Assembly: GCA_007128075.1 (NCBI GenBank)
Contig: SKYD01000116.1
Location: forward strand, 1-9,935
From: Thiorhodovibrio sp.
GTDB lineage: Bacteria; Pseudomonadota; Gammaproteobacteria; Chromatiales; Chromatiaceae
DNA length: 9,935 nt
Direction of reading: 5' to 3'
The translations under genes were made by a program, and so were the position numbers. Positions 1-6,986 of this stretch are shown here, piece after piece. A model generated the notes under the pieces. That model was not told where the DNA came from and did not search any database. It was given only the letters and a program-made list of their open reading frames with translations. Numbering within the stretch: position 1 is the stretch's first letter; every line of letters starts with the position of its first letter.

Positions 1-207
1 ATGCTTGGACAGTGCTGGCAGCGGCGGGGTGGTCGGCGATGTCATCACAAACAGCCAATCAACGGCGAGCGGTGCCAGCCGTTCGGTGAGATGTTTCCAA
101 AAGGTGCCTGCTTGCGATGGGTCAAGCGCGTAGTCGAGCCAATATCCCGCTAGGCGACCTTGGTCATTAAATACCGGTGCGAGAATGCACCAAGTGCTGG
201 TTTTCAT
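1..207 (-). CDS. Unrecognised protein, N-terminal part only (cut by window edge)
   Basis: An open frame starts at an ATG at 207 and runs without a stop off the left edge, giving 69 residues that begin MKTSTWCILAPVFNDQGRL. A GAGA-type Shine-Dalgarno lies about 8 bases upstream. The start falls 42 bases after the stop of the LOV histidine kinase on the same strand, so the two are probably co-transcribed. I do not recognise the family. The opening beta-strand followed by an N-D-x-x-G-R-x-x-G-Y stretch loosely recalls the start of EAL/HDOD-type signalling proteins, but that is a weak impression. No signal peptide or membrane segment is visible in this part. If it belongs to the kinase operon it could be a signalling output partner; that is inference. 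Confidence 0.6.
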   Translation of the reverse strand, partial: MKTSTWCILAPVFNDQGRLAGYWLDYALDPSQAGTFWKHLTERLAPLAVDWLFVMTSPTTPPLPALSKH

Positions 208-249
208 AGTGTCTCTATTGGTGAGCAAATGATAGAATCTTGTGAACGC

Positions 250-3200
250 TTAAACAGCGTATCGTGCTGCATGATTGTCCAACAGGCGACGAATCGTTTC
301 ATTGAATTGGACAATATTCAAAGGTTTGGTCAAATAAGCATCAAACCCCGCTGCCAGTCCGCGTTCAATATCGCGCGCAGTGGCATTGGCAGTGAGCGCA
401 ATGACTGGAATGGTCGCGGTCTTGGGGTTGGCACGCAACACCTCCAGCGTGGCATAACCATCCATCCCCGGCATATTAATATCCAATAAAATCAAATCTG
501 GCAGATGACTTGCAATCAGCTCTAGCCCCAACGAGGCACTGTGGGCGCTAAGCAACTGAATCTCGGGACGCTTCGCCAACACCCGCTGCATGAGCTTGAG
601 ATTGGCGGGATTGTCCTCGATCTGTAGCACAGTGATCGGCGCGGCATCGGCAATGGCATAAGCCGCTTGGCTGCTGACCTCAACCGATGCTGGCAATGGC
701 ACTGCATCAAGCTTGGCAGCGGGCAGAATGATGGTAAAACGACTGCCAACACCCAGTTCACTGACAGCGGCAATACTCCCGCCCATCGCTTGCACCAGTC
801 GCCGACACACTGCCAATCCAATGCCAGTGCCTTCTTGGCTTTCATCACGGCTCAGCCGCGCAAAGGGTTCAAACAATCCATCAATCTGATCTGGTGGAAT
901 GCCGTGACCAGTATCGACGACCGAGATCGTGATGGACTCGGCATCCTCAACAGCATGGGCGGCCTCAATCGAGACTGTCCCCTGATCCTGATTGTATTTG
1001 ATGGCATTCGATAACAAGTTAATCAGCACCTGCTTGAGCCGCACCCGATCCGCACACACTGCCAAATCGGTCATCAACTGACGCTTGACTGTAATCTGGT
1101 GCTGCTGCGCTAAGGGCGCGATCAATGAAAAAATCTCACTCACCACCTCGTTGAGCGCCACTGTTTGCAGCTCAAGCTCAATTTTTCCCGACTCAATCCG
1201 CGCCAAATCCAACACTTCGTTGATCAATTCCAGCAGATGTTTGCCCGCCCGCAGAATTTCTTCGACGCTTTCGCGCTGATCGTCGGTTAGATCATCCTCA
1301 TGTTCGAGCACCTGGGCAAAGCCGAGCACCGCATTCATCGGGGTGCGCAGCTCGTGGCTCATCGACGATAAAAATTCAGATTTTGCTTGACTGGCGCGCT
1401 CCGCCTCATCTTTGGCGCGGCGCAGATCCTCTTCGATGCGGCGCGTTGTAGTAATATCGACATGATTAATGACAACTTGAGGATGTTCTTCGCTGGCACC
1501 TGCCAGTGGGGTGATGCGCACCAGATAAATATCTTTGGAGCTGGGGTGATTGGGGCCGATTTCGGTTTCGTGGCTTTGAACCGCCCCCGACAACACAGCG
1601 CGAACACCTTGCGCCAGTCGCTGCATATCAGCCCGCCCCTGTTCGCCAAGAATGTCGCACAGCTTGAGATAATCGCCACCGGGTGCCAGGGTTGCCAACT
1701 GCTGATCGAGCTTGGCGGCGGTTTGTTTCCATTGCCGATTGACCGAATGCAGCACGCCGCTTTCATCGACCACACAAATCAGCGAATGGAGCGAATCGAT
1801 GATTGATTGAATCTGTAAGCGCGCACTTTTTTCAATAAATTCAGCATGTTTCAGCGCGGTAATGTCTTGAACTACACCGAGCATCCGCGTAGGACGGTTT
1901 TTGCGATCATAGATGACATTGGCACGCGCCAGCATCCAGCGCAGCGAGCCATCAGGCAGTTGTACCCGAAATTCATTATCGCAGACTTCCTTGCCCTGGG
2001 CGCAGCGTTCAAGCGACTGTTCTAGCCGCAGCCGATCGAGCGGATGCACCGCGCTGAATAGATTGTTGAAGTTGAAACTGAGCTTGGACTCAGCCACCCC
2101 TAACAGCTCGGGCACCCAATCTGACCAATAGACATCATTGGTCAGCAGATTCCAGTCCCACAGCCCGATATTGGCAAATGCCTGACTGCGGCTGAGGCGT
2201 TCCTGATTGAGTTGCAATGATTCGAGCAGATTGCGATATTCGCTGACATCCTGCCCGCTGGCAATCAGCACCTTGCGCCCCTGATACTGCCGCCGCACCG
2301 CCTGGATATAGATCGGAATCCGCGCCCCTGCTTGGGTGACCAGCATCAGCTCGGCCGCCACTGGCTCGCTGCTCTGAAAACCAGCAGTCAACAGCTCATG
2401 GGCGCGGTGCCGTCCTTCACCAGAAAAGAAATCCAGCAGGGTCATGTGCCGCAGATCATCGGCTGGATAACCACTGGTCTCACAGACTTTGCCGTTATAC
2501 GCCAGCAGCGCGCCATGTTCAGTGACCATAAAAAACAAACTGGGGATGGATTCCAGCGCCATGCGCACAAAATCACGCTCGGCACGCAGCTCTTCTTGTA
2601 CTGCAACAATCGACGACACATCCTGCTGAACCCCCGCAAAATGGCTCACCACGCCCTGCTCATCGTAAATCGGAGTAATCCGCACATGGTTCCAAAACAG
2701 GTTGCCGTCTTTGCGCTGATTGCGGAGCACGACATCAACCGCGGTTTGTTCACGCAACGCCTTGCGCATGGTGGTGAGCGCGGATTTGTCGGTGTAGTCC
2801 CCTTGCAAAAAACGACAGTTGCGACCGATGACCTCATCCTCTTCATAGCCGGTCATGTCAAGAAAAGCACGATTGACATAGATCATCGGCAGATTCGGCT
2901 CGCGGGCATCGGCAATCACCAGCCCACTGCTCATCTGCTCCACCGCCTGAATAAACAGCCGAGCAGTGGCTGACTCTGGCAGCGATGCGGTGGCGGTCAC
3001 CGAGCGGGCTGGCGCGGGGGTGTGCTGCGGCAACAGCCGCAACAACAATCCAGTGGGCTCTTGGTTGGTATCGAACAAGCACTGCGGCACCAGATGCAAT
3101 TTGAGCAGGGTTGGCTCATGGTCGGGCGCCTGGGCTTTGGCAAGCGTGCCTTCCAGCCGCTGCTCGGCATTGAAGGCCTGCAAAATCCAACTGCGATCTG

Positions 3201-3402
3201 CCGGATCGCAGTCAGGCGGTGAACTCAGCCCTAAACGCTGCGGCCAATCACACAAATCTGGCGGCGGATCACCATCAAATAACGCCCGCGCAGCGGCATT
3301 ACAAAACAGCAATGCCCCCTGGCGGTCAGTGACAATGATCCCTTCTTCGCGCATTAGGGGCGCGGTTTGCGCCGGGGATGTGGTTTGCTGATCAAGCACC
3401 AT
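250..3402 (-). CDS. Hybrid sensor histidine kinase with a LOV blue-light domain (PAS-LOV-PAS-PAS-PAS-HisKA-HATPase-REC)
   Basis: This is a 1050-residue soluble sensor kinase with no membrane segment or signal peptide visible. Domains in order: a degenerate PAS (about 14-125), a LOV-type PAS (about 147-263), a PAS (275-390), a PAS_3-like domain with the LPDGS-RW motif (404-520), a weak PAS (528-655), HisKA (about 671-740), HATPase (785-895) and a C-terminal receiver (922-1042). The LOV core reads GRNCRFLQ at 193-200. Cys196 is the expected flavin-adduct cysteine, and N195, R197, Q200, N228, N238 and Q259 match the usual FMN contacts, so it should be photoactive. The phospho-acceptor histidine is H683 in SHELRTP. 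The kinase has N799, a DTGHGIP G1 box (830-836) and a GTGIGL G2 box (858-863). The receiver has E929/D930, D974, T1004 and K1026. No HPt domain is present, so the receiver either regulates the kinase or feeds a separate HPt. The start has no strong Shine-Dalgarno; Met17 is the alternative. Confidence 0.96.
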   Translation of the reverse strand: MVLDQQTTSPAQTAPLMREEGIIVTDRQGALLFCNAAARALFDGDPPPDLCDWPQRLGLSSPPDCDPADRSWILQAFNAEQRLEGTLAKAQAPDHEPTLLKLHLVPQCLFDTNQEPTGLLLRLLPQHTPAPARSVTATASLPESATARLFIQAVEQMSSGLVIADAREPNLPMIYVNRAFLDMTGYEEDEVIGRNCRFLQGDYTDKSALTTMRKALREQTAVDVVLRNQRKDGNLFWNHVRITPIYDEQGVVSHFAGVQQDVSSIVAVQEELRAERDFVRMALESIPSLFFMVTEHGALLAYNGKVCETSGYPADDLRHMTLLDFFSGEGRHRAHELLTAGFQSSEPVAAELMLVTQAGARIPIYIQAVRRQYQGRKVLIASGQDVSEYRNLLESLQLNQERLSRSQAFANIGLWDWNLLTNDVYWSDWVPELLGVAESKLSFNFNNLFSAVHPLDRLRLEQSLERCAQGKEVCDNEFRVQLPDGSLRWMLARANVIYDRKNRPTRMLGVVQDITALKHAEFIEKSARLQIQSIIDSLHSLICVVDESGVLHSVNRQWKQTAAKLDQQLATLAPGGDYLKLCDILGEQGRADMQRLAQGVRAVLSGAVQSHETEIGPNHPSSKDIYLVRITPLAGASEEHPQVVINHVDITTTRRIEEDLRRAKDEAERASQAKSEFLSSMSHELRTPMNAVLGFAQVLEHEDDLTDDQRESVEEILRAGKHLLELINEVLDLARIESGKIELELQTVALNEVVSEIFSLIAPLAQQHQITVKRQLMTDLAVCADRVRLKQVLINLLSNAIKYNQDQGTVSIEAAHAVEDAESITISVVDTGHGIPPDQIDGLFEPFARLSRDESQEGTGIGLAVCRRLVQAMGGSIAAVSELGVGSRFTIILPAAKLDAVPLPASVEVSSQAAYAIADAAPITVLQIEDNPANLKLMQRVLAKRPEIQLLSAHSASLGLELIASHLPDLILLDINMPGMDGYATLEVLRANPKTATIPVIALTANATARDIERGLAAGFDAYLTKPLNIVQFNETIRRLLDNHAARYAV

Positions 3403-3593
3403 AACAATTCAAATCTTTACACAGAATAAAGTGGGGGAGCGTGTCGCTGCTGCTAACAACAATAACGATTTTTCGACGATTGAACAATGATAGTTGAGAG
3501 CGCGATCAGGGAAATTTTCAAAAAAATGGTTGTCAATCACCATTCGCTGGTGCTAGACTTAAAGCCTGATTATTTTACTAGGGTATTGTCGCC
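3403..3593. promoter_or_regulatory. Divergent intergenic region between the LOV kinase gene and rpoH
   Basis: These 191 bases hold no gene. They separate two divergent starts and therefore carry both promoters. The rpoH-side promoter is convincing and listed separately. On the kinase side the best candidate is weak: a TTGTTC -35 (3487 to 3482), a 17-base spacer and a TATTGT -10 (3464 to 3459) on the minus strand. This would give a leader of roughly 50 bases. The region is A/T-rich compared with the flanking genes, with an A run at 3520-3526. Confidence 0.6.
3530..3559 (+). promoter_or_regulatory. Sigma-70-type promoter of rpoH
   Basis: The -35 is TTGTCA at 3530-3535 (5 of 6 to consensus). 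After an 18-base spacer comes the -10 TAGACT at 3554-3559 (4 of 6), with an extended -10 TG at 3551-3552. The predicted transcript start lies near 3566, leaving a leader of about 28 bases with an AGGG Shine-Dalgarno at 3580-3583. A 5-bp inverted repeat, CACCA (3538-3542) and TGGTG (3548-3552), sits between the hexamers and could be a small operator. The assignment rests on spacing and consensus match only. Confidence 0.6.
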
Positions 3594-4457
3594 ATGAACA
3601 AAGACCTTGCATTGAATACTTCGTTAGCAACTGGCACCATTGATGCTTATATCAATAGTGCCTATCAGGTTCCATTGCTCACCCTGGAGCAGGAGCAGTC
3701 GCTGGCTATTCGGCTGCGCGATCAAGGTGACATGGAGGCCGCTCGGCAGTTGGTGGTCTCGCATCTGCGCTTTGTCATTCGCATTGCCCGCGGCTACATG
3801 GGCTACGGATTGCCGCTGCCGGATCTGATTCAAGAAGGCAGCGTTGGGCTGATGAAAGCGGTGCGCCGTTTTGAGCCGGACATCGGGGTGCGGTTGGTGT
3901 CTTTTGCTGTACACTGGATTCGCGCTGAAATTCATGAATATATTCTAAGAAACTGGCGCATCGTGAAAGTGGCCACCACCAAAGCCCAACGCAAGCTGTT
4001 TTTTAATCTGCGCAGCTCCAAAAAACGCCTTGGCTGGTTCACCCGCCAAGAGGTCGAAGATGTTGCCGCTGATCTGGGGGTCAAGCCCGAGACGGTGCTG
4101 GAGATGGAATCGCGACTGTCGAATTATGACATGTCATTCGATGGCTACGATGACGAGGATGATGACAATGTAGCCGCGCCTGCGTCCTATCTGGCTGATT
4201 TTCGCATGGAGCCATCGCACGCCCTTGAGCAACAAGACAGCGACCTTTATCAGCGCGAGCGGCTGTTGGCAGCGGTCAACGCCCTGGATGAGCGCAGCAA
4301 GGCGATTTTAGAACAGCGTTGGCTGGTGGATAAAAAACAAACCTTAAACGAGCTGGCGCAACAGTTTGGGGTATCGGCTGAACGCATTCGCCAGATTGAG
4401 AAAAGTGCCATGAAAAAGCTGCGGCTGGAACTCGAACTCGAATCGAGCGCGGCCTGA
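3594..4457 (+). CDS. rpoH: RNA polymerase sigma factor RpoH (sigma-32, heat shock)
   Basis: This 287-residue sigma factor directs RNA polymerase to heat-shock promoters for chaperones and proteases. It is close in length to the E. coli protein (284). An N-terminal segment (about 15-50) is followed by region 2 (about 53-120). Region 2 holds the stretches SHLRFV, GYGLP-DLIQEG, GLMKAVRRF and GVRLVSFAVHWI, which are nearly identical to known RpoH. The RpoH box QRKLFFNLR lies at 132-140 and separates it from RpoD and RpoS. An acidic linker DDEDDD lies at 186-191, and the region 4.2 helix-turn-helix spans about 251-277 (SAERIRQIEK). The ATG at 3594 has an AGGG 10 bases upstream. It is divergent from the LOV kinase rather than following ftsY-ftsE-ftsX, which is the common arrangement in gammaproteobacteria. 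mRNA secondary-structure thermoregulation is known for E. coli rpoH but cannot be judged here. Confidence 0.98.
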   Translation: MNKDLALNTSLATGTIDAYINSAYQVPLLTLEQEQSLAIRLRDQGDMEAARQLVVSHLRFVIRIARGYMGYGLPLPDLIQEGSVGLMKAVRRFEPDIGVRLVSFAVHWIRAEIHEYILRNWRIVKVATTKAQRKLFFNLRSSKKRLGWFTRQEVEDVAADLGVKPETVLEMESRLSNYDMSFDGYDDEDDDNVAAPASYLADFRMEPSHALEQQDSDLYQRERLLAAVNALDERSKAILEQRWLVDKKQTLNELAQQFGVSAERIRQIEKSAMKKLRLELELESSAA

Positions 4458-4470
4458 TGGCAGGTTTGGT

Positions 4471-4509
4471 ATCAGATCGGCGCGAAACAATCGTTGGCGC
4501 CGATCTGAT
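4471..4509. terminator. Hairpin after rpoH (possible terminator, no T-tract)
   Basis: There is a perfect 13-bp inverted repeat. The left arm ATCAGATCGGCGC at 4471-4483 pairs with 4497-4509 across a 13-base loop. It begins 13 bases after the rpoH stop and ends just before the promoter of the next gene. No T run follows on either strand, so it is not a textbook intrinsic terminator. It could stabilise the 3' end of rpoH mRNA, cause weak termination, or be a protein-binding palindrome. Confidence 0.5.
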
Positions 4510-4517
4510 CGCCTAGG

Positions 4518-4547
4518 TTGCATCTTGCCCGCTGCGGTCGCTAGACT
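4518..4547 (+). promoter_or_regulatory. Candidate promoter of the cysteine-rich secreted-protein gene
   Basis: A -35-like TTGCAT at 4518-4523 is followed by an 18-base spacer and a -10-like TAGACT at 4542-4547. The -10 hexamer and spacing are the same as in the rpoH promoter, and the -10 sits in a shared GCTAGACTTA context. The predicted transcript start is near 4554. This position rules out the in-frame TTG at 4525 as a start codon and favours the ATG at 4582. The -35 matches consensus only weakly (3 of 6). Confidence 0.45.
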
Positions 4548-4581
4548 TATTGTTTTTCATTGTCAAGTGACTTGCAGCACC

Positions 4582-6111
4582 ATGTATCAGCGTTTGTTTC
4601 CTTTTATGGTTGGCGGCTTCATGCTCAGCCTCGCCATGCCAACCCTCGCCGCCATTCCCGCCACGCCGGTAATGACGCTCTATCAATTCAATGGCCCGTT
4701 GCGGATGCCCTATCACCGCATCAGCCCCCAGGGGGAGCTAGGTGATGTCGCCGGACATCTCACCCAGGGCACCTCGGTGATCCCCTGTGTGGTGGTGCGC
4801 AATGGACGCGCATTAACTGATGATTCTGGCACCCCCTATGTTGGGTTTGAGATTGTGGTCGATTCTGCCAATCCAGGCGAGGGTGCCACCGAGCGGTTTC
4901 GCCAGGCCTTTGCCGCCCAGCGCGAACTCAAAGTGGACAATCACCATTGTGCGGCTGATGTTCAGCATGTGATCAATGTCCGCAACCTGCATGTTCTCAA
5001 CAAAGCCCCAATATTTAACCCGCCAGGGCAAGGGGATGCCGAGGCAGCAGCGGCGGCAGCCACCAGCACGCTCGATGCTTGGGTGCGGCGATTTCACAAC
5101 AGCGAACACTGTGCGACCGCCAATCGTTCGCTAACAGGTCGGCGCGAGGCACTTAGCCGCGCCTGGGATAACTTTATCGCCGAGGCCACCGCCCAGGGCG
5201 CGGAGCTCACCGAGCTGGCGCGCTCCAAACATCTTGATTACACCATGCGCACCACACTCTACGAAGGCCATCTGGGGCGCGGTTGCAGTGCCTATGGTGC
5301 CTGTGAGCGCAATGTGGTGGTGTTGTCGATACGCAACCGCGCCGTTGGGCAGTGTTTGCCGCGTCAAGGCTGCCGCTTCCCCGGTGATTTTCAAGGGGCA
5401 TCGTCTGATCCATCGCAATACAACATCTGGGATGCCTATCTCACCCAGATCTCAGGGCTGACCACCTGTTATTTGCGCACCGATCTTGCCAGCGAATCAC
5501 ACCACAATCGCTTGCAGGCGATCTACACCCAAAGCGTTCCCGATGCCGAGGCGATTCTCTATGGCACCGATGCGGATCTAAAGCGCGTGTTTCCTGACAC
5601 CAATCTTGCTGATGTGGTCGCCTTGCGGCATTACTACCATCCGCCAGCGATGCGGCCATGTTTTCCGCAAGAGGATCGGGTGGAATTTATCACCGGTGCG
5701 GTGGCAGAAAAAGATGGCCAGTTCGCGCTGATAGCCAACACCCGTGTTAAGGTTGATGACAAAGTGGGCAATGGCTATCGCTTCCGGCAGTTTCGCTTTG
5801 ATGCCCAAGAGCAAGCCGATCACATCCGCATTCTCGACCTCTATCCAGGCTTCGTGCTCGACGGGCGCAAAGTCACCCTAAGAACCAGCAGCAGTGGGTG
5901 CAGTCCTTACGGAGTGTCATCAAGCTGCCGTTTTGATCCCATTGGCCGCTATCGCACCTTTCCTAACTGGCTCAATGCAGGCAAACCACTGGCGCTTAAT
6001 TGCCGGATTAAAGATCGCGGCGAATCGTGCAGCGACCCAGAGCAAATACGCAGCGTCACTGTGGGCGGCAATTGCGACATCGATATGATGCCCGTCACTC
6101 GCGTGCATTAG
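4582..6111 (+). CDS. Cysteine-rich secreted or periplasmic protein, function unknown
   Basis: The protein has 509 residues from the ATG at 4582. The frame also opens at a TTG at 4525, but that lies inside the predicted promoter. The ATG places a clean signal peptide at the N-terminus: M-Y-Q-R, a hydrophobic core (about 5-20) and cleavage near TLAA at 21-24. The predicted mature part has 14 cysteines (69, 123, 177, 235, 241, 258, 264, 296, 360, 440, 449, 474, 483, 498), an even number that fits disulfide-bonded export. Two similar motifs, GCSAYGAC (234-241) and GCSPYG..SSC (439-449), suggest a repeated element. An alanine run lies at 155-160. There is no lipobox, transmembrane segment after the signal, LPXTG or recognisable catalytic motif. 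I do not recognise the family. It is flanked by rpoH and, convergently, hemD, neither of which suggests a role. The Shine-Dalgarno is poor. Confidence 0.85.
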   Translation: MYQRLFPFMVGGFMLSLAMPTLAAIPATPVMTLYQFNGPLRMPYHRISPQGELGDVAGHLTQGTSVIPCVVVRNGRALTDDSGTPYVGFEIVVDSANPGEGATERFRQAFAAQRELKVDNHHCAADVQHVINVRNLHVLNKAPIFNPPGQGDAEAAAAAATSTLDAWVRRFHNSEHCATANRSLTGRREALSRAWDNFIAEATAQGAELTELARSKHLDYTMRTTLYEGHLGRGCSAYGACERNVVVLSIRNRAVGQCLPRQGCRFPGDFQGASSDPSQYNIWDAYLTQISGLTTCYLRTDLASESHHNRLQAIYTQSVPDAEAILYGTDADLKRVFPDTNLADVVALRHYYHPPAMRPCFPQEDRVEFITGAVAEKDGQFALIANTRVKVDDKVGNGYRFRQFRFDAQEQADHIRILDLYPGFVLDGRKVTLRTSSSGCSPYGVSSSCRFDPIGRYRTFPNWLNAGKPLALNCRIKDRGESCSDPEQIRSVTVGGNCDIDMMPVTRVH

Positions 6112-6168
6112 TTTTCAACGACAAAAGTAGCGCGGCGGCGGGCGCGATGCTGCCCCGCCCGCGTTCCC
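6112..6168. terminator. Imperfect GC-rich hairpin between convergent genes
   Basis: This 57-base gap lies between the stops of the secreted-protein gene and hemD. A GC-rich imperfect hairpin spans about 6131-6163: CGCGG at 6131-6135 pairs with 6159-6163, with further paired blocks and single-base bulges inside. Reading the minus strand, the hairpin is followed a few bases later by a TTTT run (around 6123-6126), so it could end hemD transcription. On the plus strand there is no T-tract. This is a candidate only. Confidence 0.35.
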
Positions 6169-6966
6169 TCAGCGACTATCGTGTTGTTGTTGAAACAGCA
6201 GCCGACACAGTGCGTCAAGCAACGCTGGATCGCTGGATTCTCGCGCCACTGCCACGGTGCGAAAGCCCAGTTGCATCGCAGTGGCGGCGCCGCGTTCGCT
6301 AAATACCGCCAGTGGCAGGTTCAGAAACCAGCCGCGATGTTCGTCGGGTATCAGTTGATACAGATTATTGAGCACCTCATTACTGGTGGCAGTGAGCAGA
6401 TTCAGCGTTGGGCGCCAGGTGGTCATGAGCGGGGCGGCATCAAGCTGCGGCAGGGCGCGGCGATAGACCTCTGCATAGGCAACCGTGGCTCCGCGTTGGC
6501 GCAGTGTCTCGTTGAGCAGTCCACGCCCGCCTTCACCGCGTACAATCAAAATCCGCTGACCACGCACCTGCTGGAGATCCGGCAGTGCGAGCAGACCTTC
6601 GCTATCAAAATGTTGATTGGGAACCAAGTTGGGAGCGCGCCCGATCTCAGTGAGAGCGGCAGCGGTCGCCGCCCCCACTGCCGCTGTCTGACCAGCAGGC
6701 AGTTGACCGCTTGGCGATAACTCCAGTGCCTGCTTGACTGCGTTGCGGCTGACAAAAATGAAGATGTCCCAAGATTGGGCAAGCGCGGCGCGTGCTGCCT
6801 CAGCATCGTGCGGTGGCTGAATTTCCACCGTCGGAAACAGGATTGGCTCTCCGCCCGCAGCACGAATCAGGTCACACAACACCTCGGCTTGGGCGCGCGG
6901 GCGAGTCACCAACACCTGCTGACCAGTGAGTGTGCAAGGAAGAGAATGGGTTACAGAGTCATTCAT
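6169..6966 (-). CDS. hemD: Uroporphyrinogen-III synthase (HemD)
   Basis: This cytosolic enzyme cyclises hydroxymethylbilane with inversion of ring D to give uroporphyrinogen III, the precursor of haem, sirohaem, cobalamin and chlorophylls. The protein has 265 residues, slightly longer than E. coli HemD (246). Family features in order: QVLVTRPRAQAE near the N-terminus (17-28), GGEPILFPTVEI (38-49), FIFVSRNAV in domain 2, an AVGAATAAAL segment, then ILIVRGEGGRGLL, AEVYRR and a TATSNEVL motif in the second half. The family is poorly conserved, and the assignment is strengthened by the position 20 bases after hemC on the same strand. The start ATG at 6966 has no good Shine-Dalgarno, which fits coupling to hemC translation. 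The partners hemX and hemY, which often follow in gammaproteobacteria, are absent; a convergent unrelated gene lies next. Confidence 0.95.
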   Translation of the reverse strand: MNDSVTHSLPCTLTGQQVLVTRPRAQAEVLCDLIRAAGGEPILFPTVEIQPPHDAEAARAALAQSWDIFIFVSRNAVKQALELSPSGQLPAGQTAAVGAATAAALTEIGRAPNLVPNQHFDSEGLLALPDLQQVRGQRILIVRGEGGRGLLNETLRQRGATVAYAEVYRRALPQLDAAPLMTTWRPTLNLLTATSNEVLNNLYQLIPDEHRGWFLNLPLAVFSERGAATAMQLGFRTVAVARESSDPALLDALCRLLFQQQHDSR

Positions 6967-6986
6967 GAGCTTAACACAGTTGACTG

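Noticed and set aside
160..489. 109-residue plus-strand open frame across the kinase 3' end
   Set aside because: It is antisense to the receiver domain (including the KPLN and phospho-acceptor regions) and to the start of the next gene.
2332..2973. 213-residue plus-strand open frame opposite the kinase gene
   Set aside because: It is antisense to well-conserved LOV and PAS codons, has no Shine-Dalgarno and no recognisable domain; the kinase frame explains the sequence.
4525..4581. TTG start giving a 528-residue form of the secreted protein
   Set aside because: It lies between the predicted -35 and -10 hexamers and would put 19 extra residues ahead of a clear signal peptide that begins at the ATG at 4582.
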